The notes beneath the pieces are model-generated. The model saw nothing but the letters and a program-made list of their open reading frames with translations. It was not told the origin of the DNA and made no database searches. Made by a program: the position numbers and the translations under genes. A stretch of 64,000 nucleotides of DNA from Nemopilema nomurai (Eukaryota; Cnidaria; Scyphozoa; Rhizostomeae; Rhizostomatidae): contig ML133493.1 of the NCBI GenBank assembly GCA_003864495.1, positions 627,820 through 691,819 on the forward strand, written 5' to 3'. Of this stretch, positions 38,401 to 50,189 are shown piece after piece (the first letter of the stretch is position 1; each line of letters starts with the position of its first letter).

Positions 38401-41400
38401 AAGATACCAAGCCTAAGTAAAGGGCTGCACACAGGCATCTAAACACAGAAACTTACTTTTGCTAACTCTTCATTCAGTGCTTTGATTTGCTCGTCCTTTC
38501 CTACCAAAACCTTTTTCCCTTCTTGAAATTGTAATTGGGATTCGTCTAAATCTTCCTGTAGCTTTTCAATACTATCTTCTAATTCTTTGATCAATGCCTG
38601 CGAAAGAGGCGACAAACAGAAAATAAACCATATGACACTTGCAAAATAACTCATTACACCCCCGTCGCAACTACAGAGCTATTTCACTGGAGTAGGTGCA
38701 GGGCAATTAGTGTCCCTTAGTTTCGCCACAACAATCACGATAGCTGCCAACGACGCCGGCGAGAAACGGAGGGGACGACCAGGCATCCGCCTAAAACGGT
38801 TTCAAAAGATGAAAACTGGATCTTTTAGGTTAGACATACAAATAGCAAACGCCTTTTAATTTCAGCGTGCCTTTCGACCAATCTCGCAGATTAGCACCAA
38901 TAATCATTGATTAATGAATTTCATTTTCCCTAACTTGACGGAAAGTGTGCACTGCTGCTACTTCTAGTTACGTGATTAGAAACCTGCCCCTAGAAACGTA
39001 CTGCCCCTTGATTCCCATGCCCCTCCCCCCACTTTGCCAATAAACGCACCTCTTTCTCCTCAACCTGCGCTGTTAATGACTGCATTTTGGCCTCGTTCTG
39101 CTCCTTGCTACTGCTCAGACTCGATGTTTCATCCTCCTTTTCCTTCTCCAAGCGGTTGCGCTGTTTCTCTAGCCTCGCTATCAGTTGATCCTTGTCGGCG
39201 ATCTGGTTTTCCATAAACTTGATCGTTGTCGTGCAGTTGGCGTGCTTCGATTTGACGTCATTCAGTTCGTCCCGCGCGTGCGAAAGGGCTGTTTCCCGGT
39301 GCGACAAATATCCTTCAAGGGCATCATACTGCAAAACAAGCAGCGTTTGCAGTCACACAAAATCAATGACGTAAAAAGATGACTCTAGTTGGACTTGAAA
39401 TGTCTTAGCAAGAACAATAGAAACATGGTTGTGTCGTACAAAGTAAAATAGGCTTATGTCGATTACACTGGCGTCTATCTATTGATTATTCTAGCTGGTT
39501 TTGCAACGATTAAAGCGGAACATAAAAGATGTCTCTGTTCCTCGCCGCGTTGGCTGTTCTTAAGACGTCAAAGATTAAGCAAGAGTAAAACCGTAAAACG
39601 AGGTTTGTCATTCTCGAAAATCTCAGGTACAGCTGGAGAGAGAACTATTACAAATTCGCACAATTTAATGCGGCTATTAATCTCACAAATAGATATCAAT
39701 CGACTCTAGCACAGAGAAGGAAAATACTACACCATATTTCCGTAAAAAGCTTATTATTACTGCACATGAGCATGCCTGCTTTAGAAAAAAGCGAAGCACG
39801 ACAAAGAATTGCACAAATCAGGAAGGGTTTTCAAACAGAATAATATACTAATGTGGTCGACCAAAGCGCCATTGATGAAGGATCACCGCAAAGTATGGGA
39901 AGGGAGAAAGAAGCCATAATACCTTTTTGGTCAAACTTTCCAGCTCCTTGCTCTTCCCATCTGCGACACTTCTCAAATCTTGGACTTCAACCGACTCCCG
40001 CCGCCGCAAGACCTTCAGGCTGGCCAGGGCTTCCTCTCCGCCTTTAATCAACTCCTCTTTCTCTTCAACGGTGACCTTCATCCTTTCAACCTGCAATTCA
40101 TAAAAAATTCATGCAGACCAAACATTTCAGAGGAATCCCTTCAACATTGCTTTGGCGTGTCAGTCCCACTGTCAAGGATGTTTACATTGAGAATGCTCGC
40201 CGCCGTTCGTTTATCCAGCAGTCTTTCCAATCAAGACTCGACAGAATCGCCGGCAGGAAAGGAAGCCAGGGGATTCTCCAGAACCACGCAACGTCATGCT
40301 AATGCTGCTCACGGGTGAAACCCTGGCTATTGAACTGTCCAAACATTATTCAAAAGAAAACATGAGATCGGAGACATGGGAGACGAGTACTTTCCATTCG
40401 GACTATCGTCCTCTCTGTTACAAATAGCGCTGCGCAACGAACCGTGCCTCGCTGCGGGGCAGGAGGAGGAGGCCCTTCAACAAAGTCCTTCAACATCTGC
40501 GCACATTAACCACTCTTGTAACATGGCCATTGCGGCACTGACTCGAAAAGAATTACAGCACTAAAGAAATGTTCAACGAGTCAACATAAACAGAATAGCC
40601 ACGCGACAAAATGGCCGCTAAGTACAAACCTCTTCTTTAAGAGAAGCCAGCTCATCTTCTTTATTCTCGACCTGTTCCTTCGTCTTTTCCAAGTCTTCAC
40701 AAAGCTCTAGAATCTTCGTCCTTGTATCCTCCAGTGTCTTCTGCAGTGACTTACACTCCTCTATGCTCGACTCAAGATCATACTGAAGCTTCTTTGCCTG
40801 GAAGAGATAGGCTGCTTTTCAAACATATGAGAATATGATGCAATTGTTAGGCTCAATCTACTCTCTTCGCGTGGTTTGGTGCTAATAGTTCACCACTGGC
40901 TTCAAAGCCTAGGGATTCGCCATTTCGATATCATAGGCGTGAGACAGTTTCCGTCAAAACAAACTGTCATTAAAAAAGTTCATTTGTCCCTAAGTGCAAA
41001 TGGCACAATGATGGCGCCGGCCGGCCTTTAGTTGAGCGACAACCACAACAGGCCAGTCACACAATCCACAAAATGAGGCCCCTGAAGCTACGAAATGCTT
41101 TAGAAATTGCAAGGGCTTCTTAAAGAATGGTGGCAAGGAATTGAAAGGGGCCACGAGGATATCAATTCCTGGGTGTCAGGGGTCAAGCGGATGAGTTGTA
41201 TGTTTCATGCATCTGGGATAGGTGGTGATATCAATCAGCTGATTGTGAAAACGGGGGAAATGGTTTTCCGTACTTGGTCCTGAAGATGAATCTCTCTGAT
41301 TGTAAATAAATGCTCCATAAATCGCCCACGCAGTAACCTTACCAACACCTTAACCCAAAAGCCAAACTACTTAGATTGAAGAGAAGACGAACACACTAAA

Positions 41401-44400
41401 GAGACCCGATGTGTAAACGCTGCTGCAATCGAAACTTGCATTAGTGATGCCCTGCGTTAATCTCACTACAGATCACGTGCATGCAGCTGCTAGGCGACCT
41501 TTCTACAACTCACTTCATTTCCACATGGCAACAATCAAATGCAAATCAAAACAGACAGAGATGGAAACATAACAATTGATAAAAAAAGAAAAGAATAACA
41601 CGTGGGGTCAAAACAGCCTCCCCAAGTTCGAATTTAAACAGCTAAAAATATATCACAACAGTATTTGAATGGCAATTGCCGTTGCTCGCATCTCTACGCC
41701 GAAAAGGTTCGCCTCGGTTCAAACATGAACACGTAGATTTGTGTGAAGCGCTACTGCATACAGAAAGAGAAAGATTCGCAAAGCAGTTGAAAGACCAAAG
41801 TAGAACAATGCCATATGGACCAAGTTAGCAAGGACCAAGGCAAAGAAACAACGTAAACGGATGGAGATCAAACGTTCAGGTCTCATAAGCAAAGATAATA
41901 CTTTATAAAAAAATCATTCATCGAGTTACCACCGCATTGATTAAATGATAGTTAAGGATTTAATTAATACCATGCTGTGAGTGAAGATTGGACGGTTCTT
42001 GTGTGCATTAATGTTTCATATTGGCATTATCATACTAAGAGCCTGCATGGAACAAACACCCATAAATTCAAAATATGGAAAAGACACGGGTTAGCTTTAC
42101 AACCACTGATGCAGTATGTCTCATTTTCAGCAAATTTGCGTCCTGAATAACTGAACGTACAACTAGCTGTCGACATTGTGACGAACAGAAAGGGCGAAAT
42201 GCCTGGAATATGCACAAAAGACGGAGAAAATTAGCCAAGTGCACTGTCAGCTCTGTATTGGAAACAGCAACAAATAAACTTGGAGTAGCACTCATGAGAC
42301 GCGATAAAGATATGCATTTAATGATATTTAATGATGAGTCTTACTTAATTTAATGATGATGATAGGGTCTTACTTAAATAAGCATGATATGAATTTAACA
42401 ATAAGGTGAATAGGGACAAACACGAACAGATTATGGGAGAAAAGGGACAACGTATTCTAGCGTAGTTAAATTGGGTATAGAGGAAAACCCATAAACCAAT
42501 TGTCGAAATGTAGAGAGACGAAAGTCAGACTGCTATTCGCGATTGGAAGAAATAACCTTCATCATTGAAGCGACATTGTTGGCAAGAGACCTCATTCCTG
42601 ACTGAATCAGCCAGAGTACGCCAGCAGAGCAGCGGGAGCATTGCTAATATCAAATCTCATAGGAAGAACCTTCAATAGGCTTGAAGTGGTTCCAGATCTG
42701 GAATTATTATTAAACATTATGACGAGTGTTTCGTCAAACTTAGCCAATGGCAAGCAGAACTAGTCGCCAGTTTGGTTAATCCTACTTAAACATTTGGCGA
42801 CTGGCGACCAAGAGATAGGTTTCACTAACTGGGTTACCAACAATGACCCATAAACCAGTTGGCTTACATCCATCCGCATGATTCATTAGATAGCCTTGAA
42901 CAAGGTGAAACAGTCGTGTTCTGTGAGAAGAAATTAGTTTTGTCAGCCAGTTCCTATGCCTCCTTAAATTTCTCGTGGTCGTTCTTTATCGCAGCCCTCG
43001 CCCCGCATACAGCCTGGGTCGCATGCCAGCTTGCCGACAACAAAGCAGTTTCTGTCGTTCTGCGGTCAGCGTTCATATAAACTTTGGTTTATCTCAACTT
43101 CGACTACAAGCTGCGTCCAATGAATGGGTGAATAACTTGGTTAGTCGTTAGAAGGAGAATGCGTTAAGAAGAGAATGCCTTTGTGGGGTGGACTAGAGAA
43201 CAGGAGCAAACTGATTTCATTAATTCATCCGTCCCAAAGACTGCTTGCAAAGGCAAACATGAAAAGGTCGATGCTTGACCTATCCATAGAGGGATCCAAG
43301 ATTAATTGCTTTCGCAGCCATTGCTAAGACGGCGATAGCTTCTCAAAAGGTAATCTCTATCGTTAATGCATGCAAAAACTATCAGTTCTGCTGGTGGCTT
43401 CACGTTCTTCAAAGAACATTAACAGCTTAATCATGTTTATGATAGGCTGGTGACACATTCAATGGAGGCACGATCCGCTGGAAGAAGCTCCCTAAACTTT
43501 GCACCAAATTGCATCGCCCAGTCCACAGATATCAGGGGCATAAGAGACGAATGTGTAGCAAATGAATTCGATTTCTAACGTGGCTTCCCTAAATGAAAAC
43601 TTCAGCAAATTTCTACCTCTTCTTCTCAACACTCTGGTAGATTACGATATCCCTTTATCGGCCTTACGCTATTTATTCTACAAGACCGTTACTTCAGCCA
43701 CTGATTTCGAGCCAACAATTTAGTTCGACATAGCTAATCATCCCGATTAAGCATACAAGATCGACAAGGCGGCATATTACTTCGAATGCTGAGAACAGGT
43801 CGATATCAAAGCGAAAGGAGTGCTTCTTTGATGACGAGAAGCTGACGAGCAATTTGCGACACTTAAAGCTTGCTTCCCGAGCCAATTCTTTAGGTTAACG
43901 ATCATATATCTACTAGCAATTCAAAGGTTTTTCACCAACCTGATCTTTGTGATTGCAATTTTCTTCTTCCTTCTCCTTCAGCTGTTTCTCAAGCTTTGCG
44001 CACTTGACCTCCACTTCCTGATAATTCCCACTCAGTATCTTGTTCTAGAACAAAATAGAATCCATACATGTGAATCCATATCACTGTTTGTTATGTAATG
44101 CAAGGCCTTAGCCGTTTTGGCTAAACATCTTCTCTCCCATTCTTTCCACCCTTACTTCTCAAACAATTTTCACTTTACAGTATGTGTCTGGCTAGAAAAT
44201 CTTATTGATAAATTAAAACAGAGTCAATGCCCAAAAAATGAAACAGCCGCATTAAACGATGATGGTTGAGGCCTTTGTTCTTGATTTTGAAGGGAACAGT
44301 AATAAAAGAAGCAAAACATACGAGCAATAACCAATTAACACCCTAACTTTGAGCTGTGTAAGCAGAAACCATCTTCTTCTGAAACAAACTAAACTAAGGA

Positions 44401-47193
44401 CAATAACAAGAAAGACTTTTTCTTGAAAGTAAAGTTTGACTTGACAAAGGGCTTGATTGTCTCCAAAATACAAACAGCAATTGCAATGTTGCCAGCTGGT
44501 ATTCAAGCAATACAATTTGGAAGTAAAATTAGATTTATCTCCTCATCTGAAAGCTGTTTATTTAGTGCTATCAAGGAAAAAAGCAAAAAGGAAAATGTAG
44601 ATGCACTGCCAAGAAAAATATGAAGATCTTCTATTGTTCAAAATAACACTTACCTTTATTATAAAATTTTATAGAATAAACAAGACAATTGAAACATAAT
44701 TTGCAAAGCCAGTGGAACTGGTGACATGAACCAAGGACTGGTAATAAGGCAAACTGAATGAGTTAGAGTCAGGTTTTCAATTTTGAGTCATGTTTAATGG
44801 TCTGAAAGGAAAATGTGAACTGAGACATAAGCAAACCTCTTTTTTGATTTGATCTTCCTTTTCTTGCAAGTCTTTGATCAAAGATTCCTACATAGAAGCC
44901 AATTGTTTATCTCAATTTGGAGTCAAGAATTCTTTACTCAAGCAAGCATCAAGATGGTTCCTATTTTCAAATAATTTACATAACAGCAACTAGAAGAAAC
45001 ATTTTATTATGCACAACAACAAGAAGCTTTCAAATATGTAACACAAAGAAAAAATTAATGGCTTATCTAAATATCAACACACAGACTTTCTATAATTGGT
45101 AACACATTTTATCACATTTAACAAAGTAAGTCATAGAGCACTTAAACATACAGCATGAAAATAAAATTATATAAAATATGTACAAATTATCAAAACAGCA
45201 AACATACCTTCCTTTTCAATATTTCATCAAAGTCACCTTTACCTTGTTCCAAAAGTTTTATTCTCTATAAGATAGAAATAAAAAGTACCTAAAATGATAG
45301 TTGATATTTGCTCAAACAAATTGGTTAAAAATATCTACAAATCAACTCACAGCAATCTCTTACCATTACTTGTTACTAAGGTTAAAACAGATTCTTAAGG
45401 ACCAAGACTTCAGTTTTATTGGTAAAAGGTTTGCTTGATTGCAATTAAAATGATAATGAGCTAAGCAGTGCTCTTTTTAGACAATTTTTACAAAATCAGG
45501 AAAAGAGGTTTATACTTATGCTGCCATGTGATACTTTAAAATGTGCAAACTTACAATACCTTTGTAAGGTGGTCAATTTCCTCATCTTTTTCTTCTGCTT
45601 TGGCTCGAAGCTTTATTAATTTTTCTTCAACTTGCACAACATTATTCGTTGCCAAGATATTTTCTTGCTCTTTTGCTTTTAAATTTTTTACTTCCATCTC
45701 CAAACCTTTGATAGTCTTGATTTTCATGGTAAGGTCTTCATCTTTCAATGCCCCTTCTTTTCTTAAGTCCTTTGACGCTTCTTCATATTTGAGAATATCA
45801 CTTTTTAACTGTTCATTTAATCCCTGTAATCTCTCAACTTTACTTTTCATTAAAGTTAAAGCTTGGTCATCCTTTGTCTCTTGGGCTTTTGCTGATGTAT
45901 GGTTACTTTCACTCTCCCTATATTTCTAGAATAAGAAGACAATTGTTGAACTCCCTGATTTCCAAACCTACTTTCATGATAAATTACAATGAACAGTATT
46001 TCTTTGAACAATTAAATAAATATATCTACTTTACTAGACACGTTTGCCTCTTAGCACTGCTTGAAGGGAAGCTTTTGATTTAAAATGACAAAAGAGCAAT
46101 AAATTCTTTCATAATAACAACTAAATGTTTAATCCAGAATTTGAAAAAGAAACAGTGATAAAATTTCATACAATGGCTATAAACGATTATAAATATGGAG
46201 GGACAATGATTGCACTTTGACATAACAGCAATAAGCAGAGAGAAGAAAGATAGTTTGAGCTTATTCAAATGAAGACGGAAACTATATATCTTTTTATGAT
46301 CTTTTTGCAAAAAATTTCAAATATTGATGCAGGAATATTCAATCTTTGCATGCTGACAGATCAAAAATTTGGCGATCATTTTCTCGTTACAAAGATTTTC
46401 TAATGACTAGAAATTATGCCAAGATCCCCAGAAACACTTTAAATTGGCTATTTTGTTGATTGCCTTGCTATATAATTTCAATAAGTCGCTTGTCATCATT
46501 AAGCTCATTTTAGTTAGAATTATAGGAAGAAAATCACTACAAACAAAGGCAATAAAAGGAGCAATTCGTGCATCTTGATATCGGATGCACCCTCGTTATA
46601 CAAGCCACTCGGCATTAATGGTAAGAGCTCTTTGTACTTACTGTCAGCTCAGCCTGCAATGTGTCAAACTGATTCTTCAGCAGTAGCATCCTCTCCACAT
46701 CATCCTTATGCGCCATTCTCTCCTTTTTTAGTTCCGGACTCCAAAACATTTTTATACTTCTCATGCTTGAACTAAGCTTGGCATCTTTTGATTCAATTTC
46801 CTTCTTCAAACTGGAAACTTCGTCTTGCAATTCTAAAACCTGCTGTTCTGGGGTGAGGTCCTTGCCAATGCCCGAGAGCGGAGAAATTCTTGAAATAGTT
46901 GTCCCATTTACAGCAGTTGTCGTCGTCTTCTTCAACTTGCTCAGCGAAAATGGGTTCAGCGAAATTGAACTCAGAGCCTGGGCTGTCGGTGATGTGGGTG
47001 AAAGCGAATTGGTTGCTGTGTCGCTAGCAGGGCTTTTGGAGGTTGGCGATGGCAAAGTGTTGGAAGGACCGACTCCCAGCATCGGCAGAGTGTTGTTTCC
47101 CTTCACTTTGATAAGTTTAAATGGCGACTCGATCGGTCCCTCTTGTTTTGAAGTTTCAGTCGTGTTATCGCTTTGAATTTCGCTGGGATCCAT
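35486..47193 (-). CDS. ERC: ELKS/RAB6-interacting/CAST family (ERC) coiled-coil scaffold
   Basis: ERC proteins (ELKS, CAST; relatives of fly Bruchpilot) organise presynaptic active zones and vesicle docking. Sixteen exons join in phase to exactly 1000 residues: 47193-46642, 45925-45560, 45264-45208, 44887-44837, 44044-43940, 40797-40630, 40090-39923, 39328-39050, 38597-38457, 38124-37925, 37661-37532, 37317-37025, 36802-36658, 36436-36350, 35965-35792, 35572-35486. Residues 1-115 are Ser/Thr/Pro-rich and low complexity; the rest is nearly continuous coiled coil. Diagnostic ERC signatures: SIKMFWSPELKKERMAHKD (about 146-164), LEDALRESVSIAAERE, and LLAAISEKDSNIALLEL (about 841-857). The C-terminal exon (about 973-1000, ending LKSFVDILLEKLEG) resembles a Rab-binding FIP-RBD helix. 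No C-terminal PDZ ligand of the vertebrate CAST type is seen. Most introns are phase 0, as common in coiled-coil genes. Confidence 0.92.
42965..43079 (-). other. coding-like stretch in ERC intron 5, unassigned
   Basis: On the minus strand from an ATG at 43079 a frame encodes about 38 residues (beginning MNADRRTTETALLSASW) before a stop. Base use is less AT-rich than the surrounding intron. It does not fit ERC and may be a transposase relic. No splice acceptor is obvious. Confidence 0.15.
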
Positions 47194-50189
47194 TGTGAGC
47201 TTTCCCGGGCTATTTGATGTTTATATAGTTTTGTTGACTGATTTTTCAATATTTATCAAACGTTATTGACACGGCCCGGCAAGAATCAATTCAACACCAA
47301 TGTGTTGTCTGTGGAGAGGCAATTTCCGTTTTAAAACTTTGGGCCATACTGGGATTAAAACTCTGCCATTATCTGACTTCTTGATCTTGTTCTGGAGCGA
47401 TCAAGAGTTTTGTCTTTCATCGCAAGCTTCTCCGGTCAGAAAAGGCATTCCAATTGTCTCAAGGTTATCAATCACTGCACCGTCCAAGTTCCATACACCA
47501 TCGAGTTTATCTTTCAAAAACAGTCGGCCAAAAACGAGTTAACTGCTACAACGAGCCTTTTCTACAACAAGAACTACAACTGATTATGTTCTCCTCCTTT
47601 CTGAACAAGCTCAATATAAATAACCAATATAATGAGGGTTTGAATTGTTCTTGAAGCAAATCGCCAATTCCCAATTTTGACTTCAAACCACCATGGATGT
47701 TATTTGCGCAGGGGAAGCATTCCTTTTCTTTCAGCACTCGAACTTGATCCTATTTCTCCAATTTGTTTCCCCAATAAACGAATTCTATGTCAAATTTAGT
47801 TAAAAGGTAGCGACAATCGACAGCTCGTATTCAGGTTCGTGGGCCTACACCGAAATAATCGGTTTAGGCTATCTTTCTGCACTTGGCTTACAAAGCAGAA
47901 CTAAAGTGCATTCTCTCCTTTGTCTACGGTCTCATCTGTGTTTGTAAAGAATTCCTTTTAAAATATTTGCTCATAATATGGTCACAGTATGCCACAATGG
48001 TGAAAATTATGTTTCTTTGTCTCCAACTTGTTTGACAATGTTCATCTGCTGGCCAACTCGGTTATTTACAACGTAGAACGCATGCGTAGAGCAACAAATA
48101 GGCCGTTCATTGCTACTATTATTATGATGATTATTATTATTATTAAATGGCTAGCACAGAGCAAAAATACTTTTAATACTTCTCCCCCTATGATAGTAAG
48201 AATATTTTATTTATAAACCCAGACTGACTCTCGAATTTAAGCATATTTTTGCAAACAAACCATGGGACTATGGTATTCATGCAAGATAATTTTTAAAGCC
48301 CGGAAATAGATTTGGCAGAATGACAAAAAGTTTCATTTCTGTGTTGATTCATTACAATGCCATCACAAATCTTGAATTTGTGGCTTACTATTCATTGTTT
48401 TACTCTCTAGAAAACAGCAAGGTGGAGAGGGACATAAGAGTTTTAACTTCAAAACCTGTGGGTTTTGAAAAGATGGCAGTCTAAAATACTGCTTTGGTTT
48501 CTTCCAGATTTTTGACTTTGCCAAGAACGGTTGCGGCTAGACAGTCGAGTTTGATGCAATAAACTTTGAGACAAGGAAGGGGACGTGGCAGATATGATTA
48601 CCATTAATCAAGCCAGCAAAATTTGTAAAATCAAATCACTCTGGGTATTCTTTAACCAACTAACTTGTCGAAAAATCAGTCATGAAATGACATATCATAA
48701 CAAAGTCGAGACTAGACTTCAATAAATAAAAATATGTGAGTCTTAATCAAGACAATCAACTTATGCTTCGCAGGGCTTGAGACACAGTTGGGAGATGTAT
48801 GCCATTAGGGTTTCGAGGGAGGTGGTTGACAGATTTATAGGGGTTGCATCTGTATTGCTGGTTTGGAGTGCCTTGGTCGTGTTGCCGGGTCATATTTAGT
48901 CTCTTTAATTTCTCCTGGAACAAAGAGGCATTTCTATTTGCTTGCCCTATGCACAAGCCTCTCTTTTAACGTTTTATGATAGAAACATACTCTGCCTTTC
49001 AGGTGCATTCAAATTGCTATAGGAGAAAACTCTTTCATGAAATTTTCCTTTCTGATCTTTTCCTAACAAAAATATCATACAATGTTCAGCATCTACTTCA
49101 TACGAGAAAATTTCTGCGGAGTTTAGTGCTCCACATGTGAATACCCATACCGAAAATGAGCATAAATTCATATAAGCACCTTGTTATCTCCAAAACTTTA
49201 GTTAAATGAAAAAATTCGCAGTAACGAATTCTAAAAAGATAACACGAGGGTGAAAGGACAGCAAAAAGGAAGAATATTCGAGATAAACGGCAAATAAAAA
49301 CCAGTGACTATTTCCAGTGAAATCATTTACCCTTGTGCCTACTGGGTCCGGGACCAGGGCCTCCCTGAGGTTTTTAATTTAAGGGGTAAACTTTGGGCCC
49401 AGGGCCCAAGCAGTCGTAAATGCGGCCCGATTGAAACCAGTCACAATGGGAAAGAAACGAGTATAGAAGAATCATACTAAGAATAAACAAATCCTTGGTT
49501 TCATTTAAAAGACATGACAATACGGTTAAAGGAAAGTATCAAAAAGAACTACACTTGTTGTTCCTTCGACCTTTTAAAACAATATTGCTACTGAAAGAAA
49601 ATAATTGGAATTATGGGTGCAGTGTCGTAATGGAGGAGGGTAGTTGTGGTTGTGATTGGTAGTTGTTGCGAACTCACTTAGCTGCCCTTAGAAGCGTGTT
49701 TCATGATAAGGGATTTTCAGACCCCCTTTTTGGTAGGCTGTGAGATGAAAACAAAGAGAACTGGCCTTTCTATGACGTCATAGGGATTGAAATTATGATG
49801 TACAAGAATAACTAGGGTACAAGAATAAGCAATATTAACTAATGTGACCTTTTTCATAAATCCATCTATCAAGCTCTGTGCAAAATAAATGCGTTAGGAA
49901 ACAACCACTCTTCGTTTCCTAAATATTTGTGAGTCAATAAATATTGATTAGGAGAGCAAATTTCTATCATTACTGTGTTGACAATTTTCACTACCCCTTG
50001 AAGTAAAGAGCTAGGCACTTTCATTTCTCCAACTCAAAATCGTATATTGGATGCTAATTGTAATCAACCTTGTTAACAATCGCAGATATATTGTCTCGAG
50101 AGTGTCAATAATGTTAACAACGCGAAAGCCCAAGTAAATAGACAACATTATTTACAAGTTTAGTCTTTCTTCAACAGTTAGCTGGTTCT
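47194..50189. other. spacer between MYCBPAP 3' end and ERC 5' end
   Basis: Both flanking genes run on the minus strand, so this holds the ERC promoter side (left) and the MYCBPAP 3' flank (right). It contains an ATT-rich microsatellite near 48117-48146 and a perfect CRE palindrome at 49770-49783. No gene or RNA is recognised. Confidence 0.5.
49770..49783. promoter_or_regulatory. perfect palindromic cAMP-response element
   Basis: CTATGACGTCATAG is a 14-bp perfect palindrome around the full CRE core TGACGTCA. It lies about 2.6 kb upstream of the ERC start codon and 0.4 kb beyond the MYCBPAP stop. Use as a CREB/ATF site is inference. Confidence 0.45.

Noticed and set aside
46763..47176. 137-codon plus-strand open frame
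   Set aside because: It is the antisense shadow of ERC exon 1.
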